A stretch of DNA of 64,000 bases from Autumnicola psychrophila (lineage in GTDB: Bacteria > Bacteroidota > Bacteroidia > Flavobacteriales > Flavobacteriaceae): positions 1-64,000 of the forward strand of contig NZ_JAVRHN010000014.1 in assembly GCF_031846645.1 (NCBI RefSeq), read 5' to 3'. The notes under the pieces were generated by a model. It worked only from the letters and a program-made list of their open reading frames with translations. It was not told where the DNA came from and did no database searches. Within the stretch, counting starts at the first letter, position 1, and each line of letters begins with the position of its first letter. Position numbers and translations under genes: made by a program. This document shows positions 16,217-25,261 of the stretch, piece after piece.

Positions 16217-18349
16217 TTAAGCCGGAATTTCCATGGCTGCTTTTTCCCGTTTCCAGTTACGGTGTTCACTGATAGCTTTGATAAATTTTTGCGGACTTTC
16301 ATTTATGCATACCGCATCGTCATCTTTAAAATCCTTACCGTAAGTCGCATCAAAAAGTTCTTCGGCTTCGCCATCTAAAGCGATCGCCTTGCAATGTTTT
16401 AAAGCTTCATTTATAAACTTTTTGGCTTTTGCCTGCTTCATAAGTGCATCGATATTTTCTTTACCCCCGGGAATGTAAAGAGCATCAAAAACAACACTTT
16501 CTGTAGTCATTAGCGCATGTGCCACTTTATGAGAATCTCCTTTATCGCATTTTATAGTACCGCCATGCACCCCAACAATCTGCACCATAGCTCCGGCCTC
16601 TTCCAAAGGTTTTTTGATCTTATTATAATCGCTTTCCTTAAAACCGTCTGCAGCCAAGACTGCTATTTTCCTTGTTGCAATCCCTTCTGAAGGTAGAAAC
16701 TCCTGGCTTAAAGCTTTGGATTTATCCAAGTAATTCTTTTTAGGTCCAGGTTGATGTTTTTGAACATCGGCATCGGCGCCTATCGCCTGATTTAATGGCT
16801 GGTCTATTTCTTTAGGAATATCCATACCAAGATTAATGGCAACCTTTGCAGACAAAGTTTCATCTATTTGGGCAAGGATGTAAAGCATACGTTGCTTTAT
16901 ATGGTCATAGGTACATTTGCCCAGTTCAAAAGAATAAGCCTGTACCACGTGTTCCTGCTCATGCGCTGTCAAACTGCGGTAAAATAACGCCGGTTGTGAA
17001 AAATGATCGTTAAAGCTTTCACTACGCTCCCTTATTTTCTTTGCATCGATCCGCTCTTCATAATGATGAAACCCGCCTTCAGCTATTTTAGCAAGGTGAG
17101 GACAACCCCCGCCAATAGAATTAGGAAAATATGCTGTTTTTCCTTTATTCACCGTCATTCGCATATGTGCATCCCGCTGATTGTTATGAATTTCGTTAAC
17201 CGGGCGGTTAATCGGGATTTCATTAAAATTTGGGCTACCAAGCCTGGATAATTGTGTATCTGTGTAAGAGAATAATCTTCCCTGCAGCAATGGATCATTA
17301 GTAAAATCTATTCCCGGTACAACATGGCCTGGATGAAATGCAACCTGCTCAGTTTCTGCAAAGAAATTATCAGGATTACGGTTAAGGGTCATTTTACCGA
17401 TGCGTTTTACCGGCACCATTTCTTCAGGAATAAGCTTGGTAGGATCCAGAAGATCAAAGTCAAATTTATGCTCATCTTCCTCTGGCACTATCTGGAAACC
17501 TAATTCCCACTCTGGATACTGGCCTGCTTCTATCGCATCCCAAAGATCTCTTCTGTGAAAATCTGCATCTGCACCATGAATTTTAACGGCTTCATCCCAG
17601 GTAACAGATTTTACTCCCAGTAATGGCTTCCAATGGAATTTCACAAAATGTGCTTTGCCTTCAGCGTTGACAAGTCTGAAAGTATGGATCCCAAAACCTT
17701 CCATCATCCTGAAACTTCGTGGAATTGCACGGTCGCTCATCAACCAGATTTGATTATGCATCGTTTCCGGAGTATGAGAAACGAAATCATAAAAAGTATC
17801 GTGAGCTGAAGCCGCCTGCGGAATCTCCCTGTCCGGCTCTGGTTTTACAGCATGAATTAAGTCTGGAAACTTCATGGCATCCTGGATAAAAAAGATAGGC
17901 ATGTTATTCCCTACGAGGTCAAAAACCCCTTCGTCAGTATAAAACTTGGTAGCAAAACCTCGAACATCTCGGGCAAGATCTGCAGATCCTTTGGAACCTG
18001 CCACTGTAGAAAATCGTACAAAAACCGGCGTTTTTCTTGAAGTATCTGTAAAAATTCCTGATTTGGTAAATTCTTCCTGATTTTCATATAACTCGAAATA
18101 ACCGTGAGCACCACTTCCCCGGGCGTGTACGATACGCTCCGGAATACGTTCATGGTCAAAATGGGTGATTTTTTCCCTGAGTATAAAATCTTCTAAAAGC
18201 GTCGCTCCCCGCTCTCCTGCTTTTAAGGAATTATTGGTATCATTTACCTTTAAACCCTGATTGGTGGTCATTGTTTTGCCCTTAGGATCTGAGGTATTCT
18301 TTTTTAAGTCTTCTATTTTTTTCGAAGACTTTTCTTCCTTTTCTTTCAT
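16217..18349 (-). CDS. katE: Large-subunit catalase HPII, clade II type
   Basis: 710 residues, the size of HPII/KatE-type catalases rather than the roughly 480-residue small-subunit kind. The catalytic core has H75 (RIVHARG), N148 (GNNMPIFF) and the proximal heme tyrosine region RLFSYTDTQ (Y362). A C-terminal class-I-glutamine-amidotransferase-like domain (about 560-700, KIAVLAADGF) is the clade II hallmark. A Lys/Glu-rich N-terminal tail (1-40) precedes the core. It degrades hydrogen peroxide, probably in the cytoplasm since no signal peptide is present. Promoter-like boxes (CAAA and GAAAGTTA on the plus strand, 18395-18425) and a strong terminator define a single-gene unit. Confidence 0.95.
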   Translation of the reverse strand: MKEKEEKSSKKIEDLKKNTSDPKGKTMTTNQGLKVNDTNNSLKAGERGATLLEDFILREKITHFDHERIPERIVHARGSGAHGYFELYENQEEFTKSGIFTDTSRKTPVFVRFSTVAGSKGSADLARDVRGFATKFYTDEGVFDLVGNNMPIFFIQDAMKFPDLIHAVKPEPDREIPQAASAHDTFYDFVSHTPETMHNQIWLMSDRAIPRSFRMMEGFGIHTFRLVNAEGKAHFVKFHWKPLLGVKSVTWDEAVKIHGADADFHRRDLWDAIEAGQYPEWELGFQIVPEEDEHKFDFDLLDPTKLIPEEMVPVKRIGKMTLNRNPDNFFAETEQVAFHPGHVVPGIDFTNDPLLQGRLFSYTDTQLSRLGSPNFNEIPINRPVNEIHNNQRDAHMRMTVNKGKTAYFPNSIGGGCPHLAKIAEGGFHHYEERIDAKKIRERSESFNDHFSQPALFYRSLTAHEQEHVVQAYSFELGKCTYDHIKQRMLYILAQIDETLSAKVAINLGMDIPKEIDQPLNQAIGADADVQKHQPGPKKNYLDKSKALSQEFLPSEGIATRKIAVLAADGFKESDYNKIKKPLEEAGAMVQIVGVHGGTIKCDKGDSHKVAHALMTTESVVFDALYIPGGKENIDALMKQAKAKKFINEALKHCKAIALDGEAEELFDATYGKDFKDDDAVCINESPQKFIKAISEHRNWKREKAAMEIPA

Positions 18350-18652
18350 AACTAAATTTGATTAGGTTTAGGAATGAAATTAAGTTAATCTATAGAAAGT
18401 TACTGTAAAGGAAGTGTTAAACAAAAATTTGGAAGTCATAAATTAAAGCGAGCTTTTGCTCAGTTTAAATCGATGTGGTAAAAATGCCAATTCCCGATTA
18501 TTACCGTCATCAGAAATGAAAATGTAAGACTTCAGGTTAAGGATTAATAACCTAGCGATCAAGTAGGGTAAATTTATAGAAACCTGTTTTAATTCAAACC
18601 GAATGTGATAAAAATAGTAGGCCCGCAAGATTAGTAAATGAACCGCCAATTA
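18350..18652. other. 303-base intergenic region upstream of katE
   Basis: Holds the katE promoter candidate and, further away, AT-rich sequence with a partial copy of the AAAAATGCCAATT-type intergenic element near 18480-18500. A short minus-strand frame here has no protein-like features. No other content recognised. Confidence 0.5.
18395..18425 (-). promoter_or_regulatory. Candidate katE promoter
   Basis: On the minus strand, TTTG (18422-18425) and TAACTTTC (18395-18402) are 19 bases apart, close to the Bacteroidota TTTG...TAnnTTTG pattern. The predicted leader to the ATG at 18349 is about 40 bases. Confidence 0.35.
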
Positions 18653-20032
18653 TTATTCCAGTGTCAACCAGTCTACTTCAACTTTGTCGCCATTTTTCAG
18701 CTTCAGAATGAGGTCCTGAATACCTTTTACCTCTTTTTGAACCGGAGCGGTATAAATTTTCCATTTTGAATTTTCCTCGATTTCTACTTCAGAAAGTAAT
18801 TCTTCTTTTCTCCCTGTCATCAACTGTAGCATTCCTCCTCCGGACGATCGGGCTCTGAATTTTGCAATTTTCGATTTAGCTGAAGCAAAATCGACGCTAT
18901 TATATTTAACCCAGGCTTCAGGCTCTTCCAAAACGACTTTCCAGCCCTGGAAGGTATCTGTCGTGTCTACAAATCTAATTGAAACTCCAAATTCGCTTCT
19001 TTCGCTATACCTGTCAAACTGAATTTTATTTGAACTGTCTGTAATGCCCACACCTCTGTGGGTAGGGATTACTTTTTCAATCAATCCGTCTTCAGTAAAA
19101 AAGAGGCTGTCGGCTCTAATCGACCTATTCTTATCAAAATTTGGAGAAAGTTCACTATCATGATAAAACAGTAAATATTGGTCACGAAATTCTGTAATAG
19201 AATGGTGGTTAGTCCAGGTATTATTCGGTGATTCGTCCATAATTACTCCCTGGTGCTCAAACGGCCCAAGCGGGTTATTCCCGGTGGCGTATTCCAGTCT
19301 TTCAGTATTATTCGCGACATGAGGATAGGTTAAATAATACTTCCCATTGCGCTCAAAGACCCACGGGCCTTCTATATGACCTTTCTGAGGTACTTCAAAA
19401 ACTTTGGGTTCTGAAGCCAGCTCTAGCATATTATCCTTCAGCTTTGCTCCAAAAATTTTACCCTGGGACCAGTACAGGTAAGCCTGGCCGTCTTTATCTA
19501 TAAATACATTAGGATCTATTCCCTGGACTCCTTTTATCGGCTCCTGTTGAGGCTCGAATGGACCTTCAGGATTATCAGCAATCGCGACTCCAATAGAAAA
19601 ACCACTTTCCCCGGCACTTGCATCCTTGATCCTCGTAGGAAAGTAAAAATAATATTTACCATTCCTCTCTATAGCATCGGGAGCCCACATGCTGTTGGCA
19701 TCAGGATCTCCCCAAGGCACATCTTCCTGACTCAAAATCATCCCATGATCTGTCCACTCCTGCAGGTCTGTTGAAGAGAATACATGGTAATCTGGCATAC
19801 AAAACCAGTTTTTCCTGCCATTATTTTCGCTGCAGTAAATATCGTGTGATGGATAAACGTAAATCCTGTCCCCAAACACCCTTGCAGAAGGATCTGCAGT
19901 AAATTGATCCATAATCAATGGGTTTTGTGCCCAGGCATTGCCGGCTATACCTGCAACAAGAAGTAATAAAGCTGTTGCACTTTTTCTTCCGGCCATATAA
20001 ATTGTCTTAATCAGTCGATTATTGTTTTTCAT
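18653..20032 (-). CDS. GH43 glycosidase with C-terminal CBM6-like domain
   Basis: 459 residues with a signal peptide (about 1-35, cleaved near AWAQ). The five-bladed propeller of family GH43 shows the three acidic residues: D47 (TADPSARVF, base), D173 (GIDPNVFID, pKa modulator) and E221 (GHIEGPWVF, acid). MWAPD (115-119) is also typical. From about 335 to 459 there is a beta-sandwich like CBM6 (GWKVVLEE, KSKIAKFRARSS, VEVDWLTLE). Likely a beta-xylosidase or arabinofuranosidase of the periplasm or outer surface. It follows a GH43 remnant whose last codons overlap its start, and lies near the GH10 xylanase, so the original unit was a xylan operon. The exact linkage is not readable. Confidence 0.92.
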   Translation of the reverse strand: MKNNNRLIKTIYMAGRKSATALLLLVAGIAGNAWAQNPLIMDQFTADPSARVFGDRIYVYPSHDIYCSENNGRKNWFCMPDYHVFSSTDLQEWTDHGMILSQEDVPWGDPDANSMWAPDAIERNGKYYFYFPTRIKDASAGESGFSIGVAIADNPEGPFEPQQEPIKGVQGIDPNVFIDKDGQAYLYWSQGKIFGAKLKDNMLELASEPKVFEVPQKGHIEGPWVFERNGKYYLTYPHVANNTERLEYATGNNPLGPFEHQGVIMDESPNNTWTNHHSITEFRDQYLLFYHDSELSPNFDKNRSIRADSLFFTEDGLIEKVIPTHRGVGITDSSNKIQFDRYSERSEFGVSIRFVDTTDTFQGWKVVLEEPEAWVKYNSVDFASAKSKIAKFRARSSGGGMLQLMTGRKEELLSEVEIEENSKWKIYTAPVQKEVKGIQDLILKLKNGDKVEVDWLTLE

Positions 20033-20331
20033 TTATAAAATTTTGGATTCTAAAATAAACAAAATCCACATACCCACCAGCCTCTTTGGTGGTTGAAACG
20101 TTATACATGTCATTTGGTACCGCAAGGAACTTGCCCAGGAACCCCCTTTATAATAGGTAACCCCGGACTCATGTGCATTGTAGTGCTGCTCATATAATAA
20201 CTGTCCCCTACCCTAATCATCGACATATCGGGAACATCGGCATGGATAATTGGATTTTGTGCGAAATTATTTTGTGCCAAGGCCATTGTATTGCTAAAAA
20301 TGGGAATTGTCAGCAATGTGAAATTGCACAC
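20019..20331 (-). pseudogene. Remnant of a second GH43 gene (internal deletion)
   Basis: The first part, from a GTG at 20331, keeps a signal-peptide end (NTMALAQ) and the N-terminal GH43 sequence NPIIHADVPDMSMIRVGD then YYMSSTTMHMSPGLPI. It then diverges and stops at about 20110. In another frame, the next bases encode FLAVPNDMYNVSTTKEAGG then YVDFVYFRI, which looks like the C-terminal end of the same family, ending in TAA at 20019-20021. So roughly 400-450 internal residues are missing and the frame is broken. A stop just before the GTG suggests the 5' end is also damaged. The remnant's stop overlaps the start of the intact GH43 gene, showing they were one operon. Confidence 0.75.
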
Positions 20332-20371
20332 TTACAAAGTTCAGAAAAACCGTGCAGAAGGAATTAAACAT

Positions 20372-21520
20372 TTACCTTGTTTTGGTTAATTGGATAATAT
20401 CCATTACAACCGTTTTGGGCTGATTTTCCCTGTTAAAAAGCAAAGGATAATCTGTTCTTCCCTCTACTGGCCAGTTGTTCTTCCACGAATTTCCGTCATT
20501 CACTCCCCAAAGAGTCACGCGTGAGATCTTTTCCTGATGCTTCAGAAAAAGCTTAAAGAATGCTGTGTATCGTTCATTAAACTGTGCTTCTACAGAAGTT
20601 GATAGTCCCTCCTTAAAAGGGTTCATTTTCTCTTCATATTCAAAATTGTCCGAAATATTCGCGCCAGCATCACGCCGTGGAGAAGGTAGCACGCTAAGGT
20701 CCAATTCAGAAATTACCACCTTCCCTAAAGCTCCGTAAGCTTCAAGGCTTTTTTCAAATTCTTCAATATCAGGATGATTTAATCCAATATGCCCCTGCAT
20801 CCCAATACCATCTATCGGAATTCCCTCTTTCTTCAGTTTTTTAACCATTTTCACTACGCCTTTACGCTTTCCCGGATTCGACATCGAATAATCATTATAG
20901 AAAAGTTCAGCTTCGGGATCTGCTTCGTGCGCAAAACGGAAGGCAAGTTTTATAAAGTCTTCACCAATGATTTTATAGAATTCACTTTCCCTGAAACTAC
21001 CGTCGTCCAATATCGCTTCATTCACTACGTCCCAGGAATGCACCCTGCCTTTATAGCGTCCCACTACTGTTTGAATATGATCTTTCATCCTTTGAATCAG
21101 CACTTCTTTTGAAACCTTTTCCCCTTCTTCATCAACAAAAAACCATTGCGGAGTCTGGGAGTGCCATATGAGCGTATGGCCGTGAATATGCATATTGTTG
21201 CTTTCCCCAAATTCAACAAAGGCGTCGGAAATTGAGAAATCAAATTCTCCCTGGCGGGGCTGAATGCGTCCACTTTTCATACAATTTTCAGCAACAATGG
21301 AGTTAAAATGTTGCTTTACCACTTCCATTTCTTGAGGTTCCCGTCCCAGAAGCTGATGCGTATTTAACGCTGCACCAATATGAAATTTATCCTGAAAAGC
21401 TTTATGTAAAACGGGATCAGGACTTTTATTTAAAGAATTACTTTGAGCCTGAAAATTTGCAGGTGCAAGGCTTAAGCAAACTCCGATGATTAGCGTGAAA
21501 AAATGTGATTTGATTAGCAT
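20372..21520 (-). CDS. GH10 endo-1,4-beta-xylanase
   Basis: 382 residues with a signal peptide (about 1-25). The GH10 barrel is complete: HGHTLIWH (113-120), the acid/base glutamate in WDVVNEAI (E168) and the nucleophile in VISELDLS (E272), plus TLWGVNDGNSW near the C-terminus. It cuts the xylan backbone outside the cytoplasm. No carbohydrate-binding module is fused. Together with the downstream GH43 gene and GH43 remnant it forms a small xylan-degrading unit without SusC/SusD genes in this window. Confidence 0.95.
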   Translation of the reverse strand: MLIKSHFFTLIIGVCLSLAPANFQAQSNSLNKSPDPVLHKAFQDKFHIGAALNTHQLLGREPQEMEVVKQHFNSIVAENCMKSGRIQPRQGEFDFSISDAFVEFGESNNMHIHGHTLIWHSQTPQWFFVDEEGEKVSKEVLIQRMKDHIQTVVGRYKGRVHSWDVVNEAILDDGSFRESEFYKIIGEDFIKLAFRFAHEADPEAELFYNDYSMSNPGKRKGVVKMVKKLKKEGIPIDGIGMQGHIGLNHPDIEEFEKSLEAYGALGKVVISELDLSVLPSPRRDAGANISDNFEYEEKMNPFKEGLSTSVEAQFNERYTAFFKLFLKHQEKISRVTLWGVNDGNSWKNNWPVEGRTDYPLLFNRENQPKTVVMDIIQLTKTR

Positions 21521-21748
21521 AGTTTTTATGTTTAAATGTGCAATTTAAACTTTTGTTTAATTGATATGATTGTAATTCAAGAAATTATTTCCAGTCCTTA
21601 GTACTTGATCTGTAAATCTAAAGCTTCTAATTTTTCACTTATGGGCTTTGTTATTTCCAACATGAAAGCTCTAATATTTTAAAAATGTTATTTCGCTTGA
21701 TTAATGGTGTTTCCCTCGCTAAATTGAAGCTTTCAAATTGATTTTTAG

Positions 21749-22789
21749 CTAATGATTAGCTACCAGTTTTTCCACAATTTCATCAAGCTGCTCTTTATAA
21801 AATTCTACAGAAGCTAAACCGTCTTCGTGTAAAGCTTTAAGATTGTTAAGTGTGGCATTATCCATTGCATTATTGGCGTGAATAATCTTTGGCTGGATAC
21901 GGTAATAATCTTCACAATCCCTTTTGGGAAGGGTCTCATAAATCTGTTTTAGCTGGTAATCGACAGTTTCAGAATTTCCACTCATCATAATATCAATTAA
22001 CGGATTGATCCATTTGAGCACACCGGCATCCTGAAATTCTTTGTAATGATATGGCTCCTTCACCTCTCCTGTACCAATAGAAACGATAATCATGTTCTTT
22101 GCACCTGGCTTATCAGGTTTTTCAGGATCATTTAAAGCTTCTGAAAATGCAATATTCCGCGCCTCGGCATAGGCACAAAGTGCAGGATTATTGGCAAAAA
22201 CACCCCCGTCAATAAGTGCGTACGGCGTACCGTAAATAGATTTTATCCTTACCGGCTCGAAATAGGTTGGTGCGGCAGAAGTTGCCCGGGCCACATCCCG
22301 CAGGTAATAATCATAAATAGCACTTTTAGTGGCGTCTATACTTGTAAAAAAGTGGGCTTTGCGGTTTCTTATGTCATAAGAAGTTATGAGACAGGGCCTG
22401 AGCAATTCACTCAGCTGCTTTTCTCCCAGATAAGCCAGCAAAGCCTCTTCCAGCTCATACGCTTCATATTTTTCATCTCTTAATCCGCCAAGACTTTTAA
22501 TTTTTTTATGCAGGGAAACATCAAAAATTTCATCTCCCTGATCCAGGTATATATCCAGCGCCTCCCGGGCAGTAAACATGTAATTACCATTATCATCCGG
22601 ACATAGAAAGACCAGGCATAAAATTCCGCCGGTGCTCGTACCTGCAACAAGGTCAAAATATTCACCTATAGATGCTTTCTCATTGTTGGTTTTCCGTCTT
22701 ATCTGTTCTTCCAGGTAAGTTAAGATTGTACCTGAAAGTATTCCCCTTATGCCGCCCCCGTCCAGGGAAAGAATCCTTATTTTTTTCAT
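21749..22789 (-). CDS. Patatin-like phospholipase
   Basis: 346 residues, no signal peptide or membrane segment, so cytoplasmic when made. All patatin motifs are present: oxyanion GGGIRG (11-16), nucleophile elbow GTSTG (S52) and the DGG of the Ser-Asp dyad (D194-G196). Enzymes of this family hydrolyse membrane phospholipids. Some are effectors of bacterial immunity (CapV in CBASS) or secreted toxins (ExoU). The start overlaps the end of the upstream DUF5995-like gene by 4 bases, so translation is coupled. It is the last gene of the sheath / DUF5995 / patatin operon. No nucleotide cyclase is nearby, so a CBASS reading is not supported. Confidence 0.9.
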   Translation of the reverse strand: MKKIRILSLDGGGIRGILSGTILTYLEEQIRRKTNNEKASIGEYFDLVAGTSTGGILCLVFLCPDDNGNYMFTAREALDIYLDQGDEIFDVSLHKKIKSLGGLRDEKYEAYELEEALLAYLGEKQLSELLRPCLITSYDIRNRKAHFFTSIDATKSAIYDYYLRDVARATSAAPTYFEPVRIKSIYGTPYALIDGGVFANNPALCAYAEARNIAFSEALNDPEKPDKPGAKNMIIVSIGTGEVKEPYHYKEFQDAGVLKWINPLIDIMMSGNSETVDYQLKQIYETLPKRDCEDYYRIQPKIIHANNAMDNATLNNLKALHEDGLASVEFYKEQLDEIVEKLVANH

Positions 22790-23619
22790 ACCTCTTTAAG
22801 TTTTATGATTGTTTTTTCTGAATGTGAAACTTTCATTTTACGGATTTTATCTGATACTGTTCCTATCTCCCCTATTCTAACTATCCATAGCAGTAAACTC
22901 AGCGCTAATTTGTCGCTGGTAATAAGGGAAGATTTATTGGCAACAGCTATATCCCTGGTAAGAATACATTGTCTCTTTGCCTCCCCCGCTGTTCCTGCTA
23001 AAGTTTGTGCAAACCGCCAGGCACCATCCCTGGCAATCTTCATACTAAAATCTACTACGAGGTTATCATACTTTCCGGTTTTCAGCAGAATTTTTTTCAG
23101 CGGAGGCCAGATTGTGGCGAGGTTGTGCTGCACTTCCTCTACCAGCGCCGCAAGAATCTCGTTAATCCTGAAAAAATCCACCTTTAAATTTTCAATAGGA
23201 GAATCGCCTGAAACCTGCGCTGCCGCAATCCCCAGATCCAGGTTGATATGCGCGTTCATCCCAATCAACAAATGTTGCATGGTTATCGGCCAGGAATCTT
23301 TTGAAAGATCAAAGGCTTTTTGCCAGGATTTTGATACAGCATTTCCGTTTTGATAATTGTCATATGCTTCGAGGTATTTCTTTGCAAAAACCACATCCAG
23401 CTGCTCCATTCTTTCTCCGTCTTCAAAATAGCCTGCAATTATTCCCTCCTTCACCTCTAAAGTTACTCTCCTGTAAAGCACGGCAAAGTACCCCAGTGTA
23501 TCTTCATTTTCTTCTGCTTCTAAAATGATTTTGTCCAGCCGACTGAGAACATCATCTATCGTAGTTAACGGATCTTCAGCTTCTGGAATAATTTTCCGAT
23601 GGTTTTCTATTGAATTCAT
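22786..23619 (-). CDS. DUF5995-like protein, function unknown
   Basis: 277 residues, mainly helical, no signal peptide. Stretches such as YFAVLYRRVTLEVKEGI, MEQLDVVFAKKYL and MQHLLIGMNAHINLDLG match my recollection of the DUF5995 family. In it a conserved Asn-Ala-His and Asp/Glu residues hint at a metal or catalytic site, but no activity is known to me. It starts 2 bases after the sheath gene stops and overlaps the patatin gene by 4 bases. The three proteins are therefore very likely made in fixed ratio and act together. It could be a lipid-handling partner of the patatin enzyme or an adaptor for the sheath. That is inference only. Confidence 0.7.
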   Translation of the reverse strand: MNSIENHRKIIPEAEDPLTTIDDVLSRLDKIILEAEENEDTLGYFAVLYRRVTLEVKEGIIAGYFEDGERMEQLDVVFAKKYLEAYDNYQNGNAVSKSWQKAFDLSKDSWPITMQHLLIGMNAHINLDLGIAAAQVSGDSPIENLKVDFFRINEILAALVEEVQHNLATIWPPLKKILLKTGKYDNLVVDFSMKIARDGAWRFAQTLAGTAGEAKRQCILTRDIAVANKSSLITSDKLALSLLLWIVRIGEIGTVSDKIRKMKVSHSEKTIIKLKEV

Positions 23620-23621
23620 AT

Positions 23622-25115
23622 TCAGGTATTTTGCATTGGTACAGTAAATCGTAAAATAATAAATTCGGCAGGGCGCACTGCCGCCAAACCAATCACAATA
23701 TTCATACGGTTCTGAAGAATATCATCCATCGTCATGGTCTCATTTAACCCAACCGTTACAAAAAAAGCATCTTCAGGTTTCGCCCCCGCCAATGCTCCCT
23801 GTCGCCATAAGGTGGTCAGAAAATTTTGAATGAGATATTTTACCCTTACCCACGTAGTACTGGTGTTGGGTTCTGCACTAAAGCTTTCCGTTGCCTTTTT
23901 ACAACTATCTTCTACTATTATAACTAACCGCCGTACATTTATATATCTCCATTCATTATCATTGCCCGCCAGGGTTCTCGCTCCCCAAACCATTGTTCCA
24001 CTGCCCGCAAATTGCCTGATGGCATTAATTGACTTCCCGTTAGGTTCCACATTCATTTTTTCCTGCTGTGCATTATTAATGTCTACAGATGGAGCTATAA
24101 CACCATTTACACTCACATTAGCCGGTGCTTTCCACACTCCCCGCGTCATGTCTACCATTTGGTAGATACCCGCAATGGCACCCGAAGGCGGAATAGTGTT
24201 GATCTTAATTTTTATCTGCTCAGCAATATTCTTTATAACGGAATGAATTTGATAAATACCTCTTTCAGCAATTTTTACGTCCTTTTCGGTACTTGCCGCT
24301 TCATAAGTAGCTATTAAAGCTAAATGGCTGCTCTCTGCTGAAAGATCGCGTAGGGAAATTGACTGACCATTGGTTCCTTTTAAATTTTCACAGAAAGCAT
24401 TTATAGCAATTTCCCTGCTGAAGGGAGCCAACAAATAAGGTGAATAAGCCGCTCCAAATTCCAAATTATTTAACCCAATGTTGCTTCTGAAGTTGGAAAT
24501 AGCCACACTGTGATCTCCGGAAATATTTTCCTTCAGATCGAAAATTGCCATTCTGTCTCTTAAACTTTCGCACTGTTGAAGGGCCAGTTGCTGCAGATGA
24601 TAAAACTTCGCATCATCATTTCCATTGGTTGTTACATTTACGGCGTCGGGAAAAAGGATTAGTGTGGGTTCATCGTAATCTTCCAACACCTTGACTCCGC
24701 CTCTTAAACCTGTGGGTGGTGAAGCAAATTCATTTCCATAGCTGGGTGCAGTGCCAAATAATCCAACGGAAACGATATAACAGTCCCCTCCCCCATTGCC
24801 ATAAAACATGCGCAGGCTGTCGTATAAAAGATAGCGTACCGTATTGGGAATATCAATACCGATAATTGCAAAATTCTGGTACTCATCCAGTTTGACATTT
24901 ACAGTATTGACAGGTTTATCTGTTCCAAATAATTGCTCAAATTCCAACATGGAAGATATCCGGGTGGGCTTCATATGGAGGGAAGCTTCAGGGTTTCCGG
25001 CTTTTTCTGTATATCCAACAAAGGCAGGAACAGCCGTTTCTACCTGATTTATAACAGGTAAAGCTTTTTGTAGCTCATCTATATAGACTCCGGTAGTTTT
25101 TCGGATTTTAGACAT
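23622..25115 (-). CDS. Phage-type contractile tail sheath protein (orphan)
   Basis: 497 residues. The N-terminus (TTGVYIDELQKALPVI, then AVPAFVGYTEKA by about residue 40) and the C-terminal domain are diagnostic of the tail sheath family. In the C-terminus, WRYINVRRLVIIVEDS begins near 389, followed by FLTTLWRQGALAG, AFFVTVG and VRPAEFIILRFTVPMQ. It appears full length. In phages and contractile injection systems the sheath surrounds an inner tube and contracts to drive it through a membrane. Here no tube, baseplate, spike, tape-measure, terminator or ATPase gene lies within the window. Instead the sheath heads an operon with a DUF5995-like and a patatin-like gene. A lysin-like gene is 146 bases upstream on the same strand. 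Confidence 0.88.
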   Translation of the reverse strand: MSKIRKTTGVYIDELQKALPVINQVETAVPAFVGYTEKAGNPEASLHMKPTRISSMLEFEQLFGTDKPVNTVNVKLDEYQNFAIIGIDIPNTVRYLLYDSLRMFYGNGGGDCYIVSVGLFGTAPSYGNEFASPPTGLRGGVKVLEDYDEPTLILFPDAVNVTTNGNDDAKFYHLQQLALQQCESLRDRMAIFDLKENISGDHSVAISNFRSNIGLNNLEFGAAYSPYLLAPFSREIAINAFCENLKGTNGQSISLRDLSAESSHLALIATYEAASTEKDVKIAERGIYQIHSVIKNIAEQIKIKINTIPPSGAIAGIYQMVDMTRGVWKAPANVSVNGVIAPSVDINNAQQEKMNVEPNGKSINAIRQFAGSGTMVWGARTLAGNDNEWRYINVRRLVIIVEDSCKKATESFSAEPNTSTTWVRVKYLIQNFLTTLWRQGALAGAKPEDAFFVTVGLNETMTMDDILQNRMNIVIGLAAVRPAEFIILRFTVPMQNT

Positions 25116-25261
25116 TACAGCATTTTATAATTAATAGCTTTTTCTTAAAGATCACGAAGATCTTAGCTTCAACTTGCTGAAATTTTTCATTTTTATAAGA
25201 AAGCGAGTATTCCTACTGAAACTAATCTTCAGATTTCTACGGTTCAGAAAAAGTTAAAATC

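Noticed and set aside
18443..18649. 68-codon minus-strand frame upstream of katE
   Set aside because: AT-rich, no motif, and overlaps repeat-like sequence.
21749..22789. CBASS immunity operon, because of a CapV-like patatin
   Set aside because: No CD-NTase (cyclase) or Cap2/Cap3 genes nearby; the partners are a tail sheath and a DUF5995-like protein.
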